A stretch of 32,237 bases of DNA from Clostridiales bacterium (GTDB taxonomy: Bacteria; Bacillota; Clostridia; Mahellales; Mahellaceae): the NCBI GenBank assembly GCA_030156435.1, contig JASGMM010000020.1:1-32237 (forward strand). The letters are read 5' to 3'. Of this stretch, positions 32,100 through 32,237 are shown in pieces. The position numbers and the translations under genes were made by a program. Below the pieces are notes generated by a model. That model worked only from the letters and a program-made list of their open reading frames with translations. It was not told where the DNA came from and ran no database searches. Each line of letters starts with the position of its first letter. Within the stretch, counting starts at the first letter, position 1.

Positions 32100-32237
32100 C
32101 TATCTTAGTGCCTCAACCCTTGACATCAATACCACACACTCAACGGTATTACCTTTGTCCCACAAAAGTTCCTGTACTTCATGCCCATCTTTATACACGG
32201 GGAAGTTAAAGGATATCGATTTTAAAGGTACCTCTGC
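32100..32237 (-). CDS. C-terminal fragment of unidentified protein ending in rlmD-like tail
   Basis: The minus strand is open from the window edge to TAG 32100-32102, giving 45 residues, AEVPLKSISFNFPVYKDGHE, then VQELLWDKGN, TVECVVLMSRVEALR. The last part matches the RlmD-type tail at 26546. The upstream part is unlike RlmD and could belong to an integrative element joined at the same site, or to a recombinase-type C-terminus; I cannot decide. The 5' end lies outside the window. It reads towards mcrB, 111 bp away. Confidence 0.45.
   Translation of the reverse strand, partial: AEVPLKSISFNFPVYKDGHEVQELLWDKGNTVECVVLMSRVEALR
32111..32145 (+). repeat. Direct repeat copy 2 (rlmD-tail / possible att site)
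   Basis: Same-orientation partner of 26551-26585, about 30 of 35 positions identical by hand. It contains CTTGACATCAATACCACACA, the reverse complement of codons for CVVLMSR. Confidence 0.6.

Noticed and set aside
1-32237. CRISPR arrays, tRNA and rRNA genes
   Set aside because: No regularly spaced repeats, no cloverleaf-like segment with a conserved T-arm, and no rRNA-like sequence were seen.

Overview
The window looks like a chromosomal accessory region from an anaerobic Firmicute, probably class Clostridia. Reasons: strong AGGAGG-type ribosome binding sites, abundant ATA codons, TTG starts, clostridial IS30/IS3 elements, and a ferredoxin/thioredoxin gene set. No rRNA or tRNA gene and no CRISPR array was seen, and the genus is not identified.

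Layout. (1) 1-162: C-terminal end of an IS30-family transposase, then about 600 bp without a convincing gene. (2) 755-13665: six co-directional genes, brxA-brxB-brxC-pglX-pglZ-brxL, forming a complete and uninterrupted type 1 BREX phage-defence locus. Every enzyme has its key motifs. The central part of pglX is much more AT-rich than the rest, as expected if the DNA-specificity region was exchanged. (3) 13708-17391: a shortened MerR regulator diverges from an operon of aldo/keto reductase, cupin, AhpD-like protein, flavin reductase and a second aldo/keto reductase. Both divergent promoters have the 19-bp spacer typical of MerR control. (4) 17388-20034: an arsenical/redox operon (ArsR repressor, ArsP-like permease, ferredoxin-DUF2703 fusion, CxxC thioredoxin-like protein) with two near-identical ArsR-type operators. 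(5) 20080-26281: a broken GNAT gene, a minus-strand XRE/PLDc_N/ABC-ATPase/ABC-permease operon, about 900 bp of decayed DNA, and a serine hydrolase followed by a decayed NUDIX gene. (6) 26546-32237: a scrapyard of mobile DNA. It holds an rlmD-like 3' end, an IS3-type end fragment, an IS30 element with an in-frame stop, a membrane-anchored hypothetical protein, an IS3 element with a probable -1 frameshift signal, and an McrB-like AAA+ gene truncated by that IS3 element.

How it works together. BREX would mark host DNA by PglX adenine methylation and block phage replication using BrxC, PglZ and BrxL. The broken mcrB at the right shows that a second, modification-dependent restriction system was once present nearby. 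Short direct repeats resembling the 3' end of an rlmD-type gene bracket the right-hand 5.5 kb and may be attachment-site scars. The most useful leads are the pglX composition mosaic, the ferredoxin-DUF2703 permease operon with its duplicated operator, the IS3-mediated fusion of two unrelated broken genes, and the rlmD-tail repeats.
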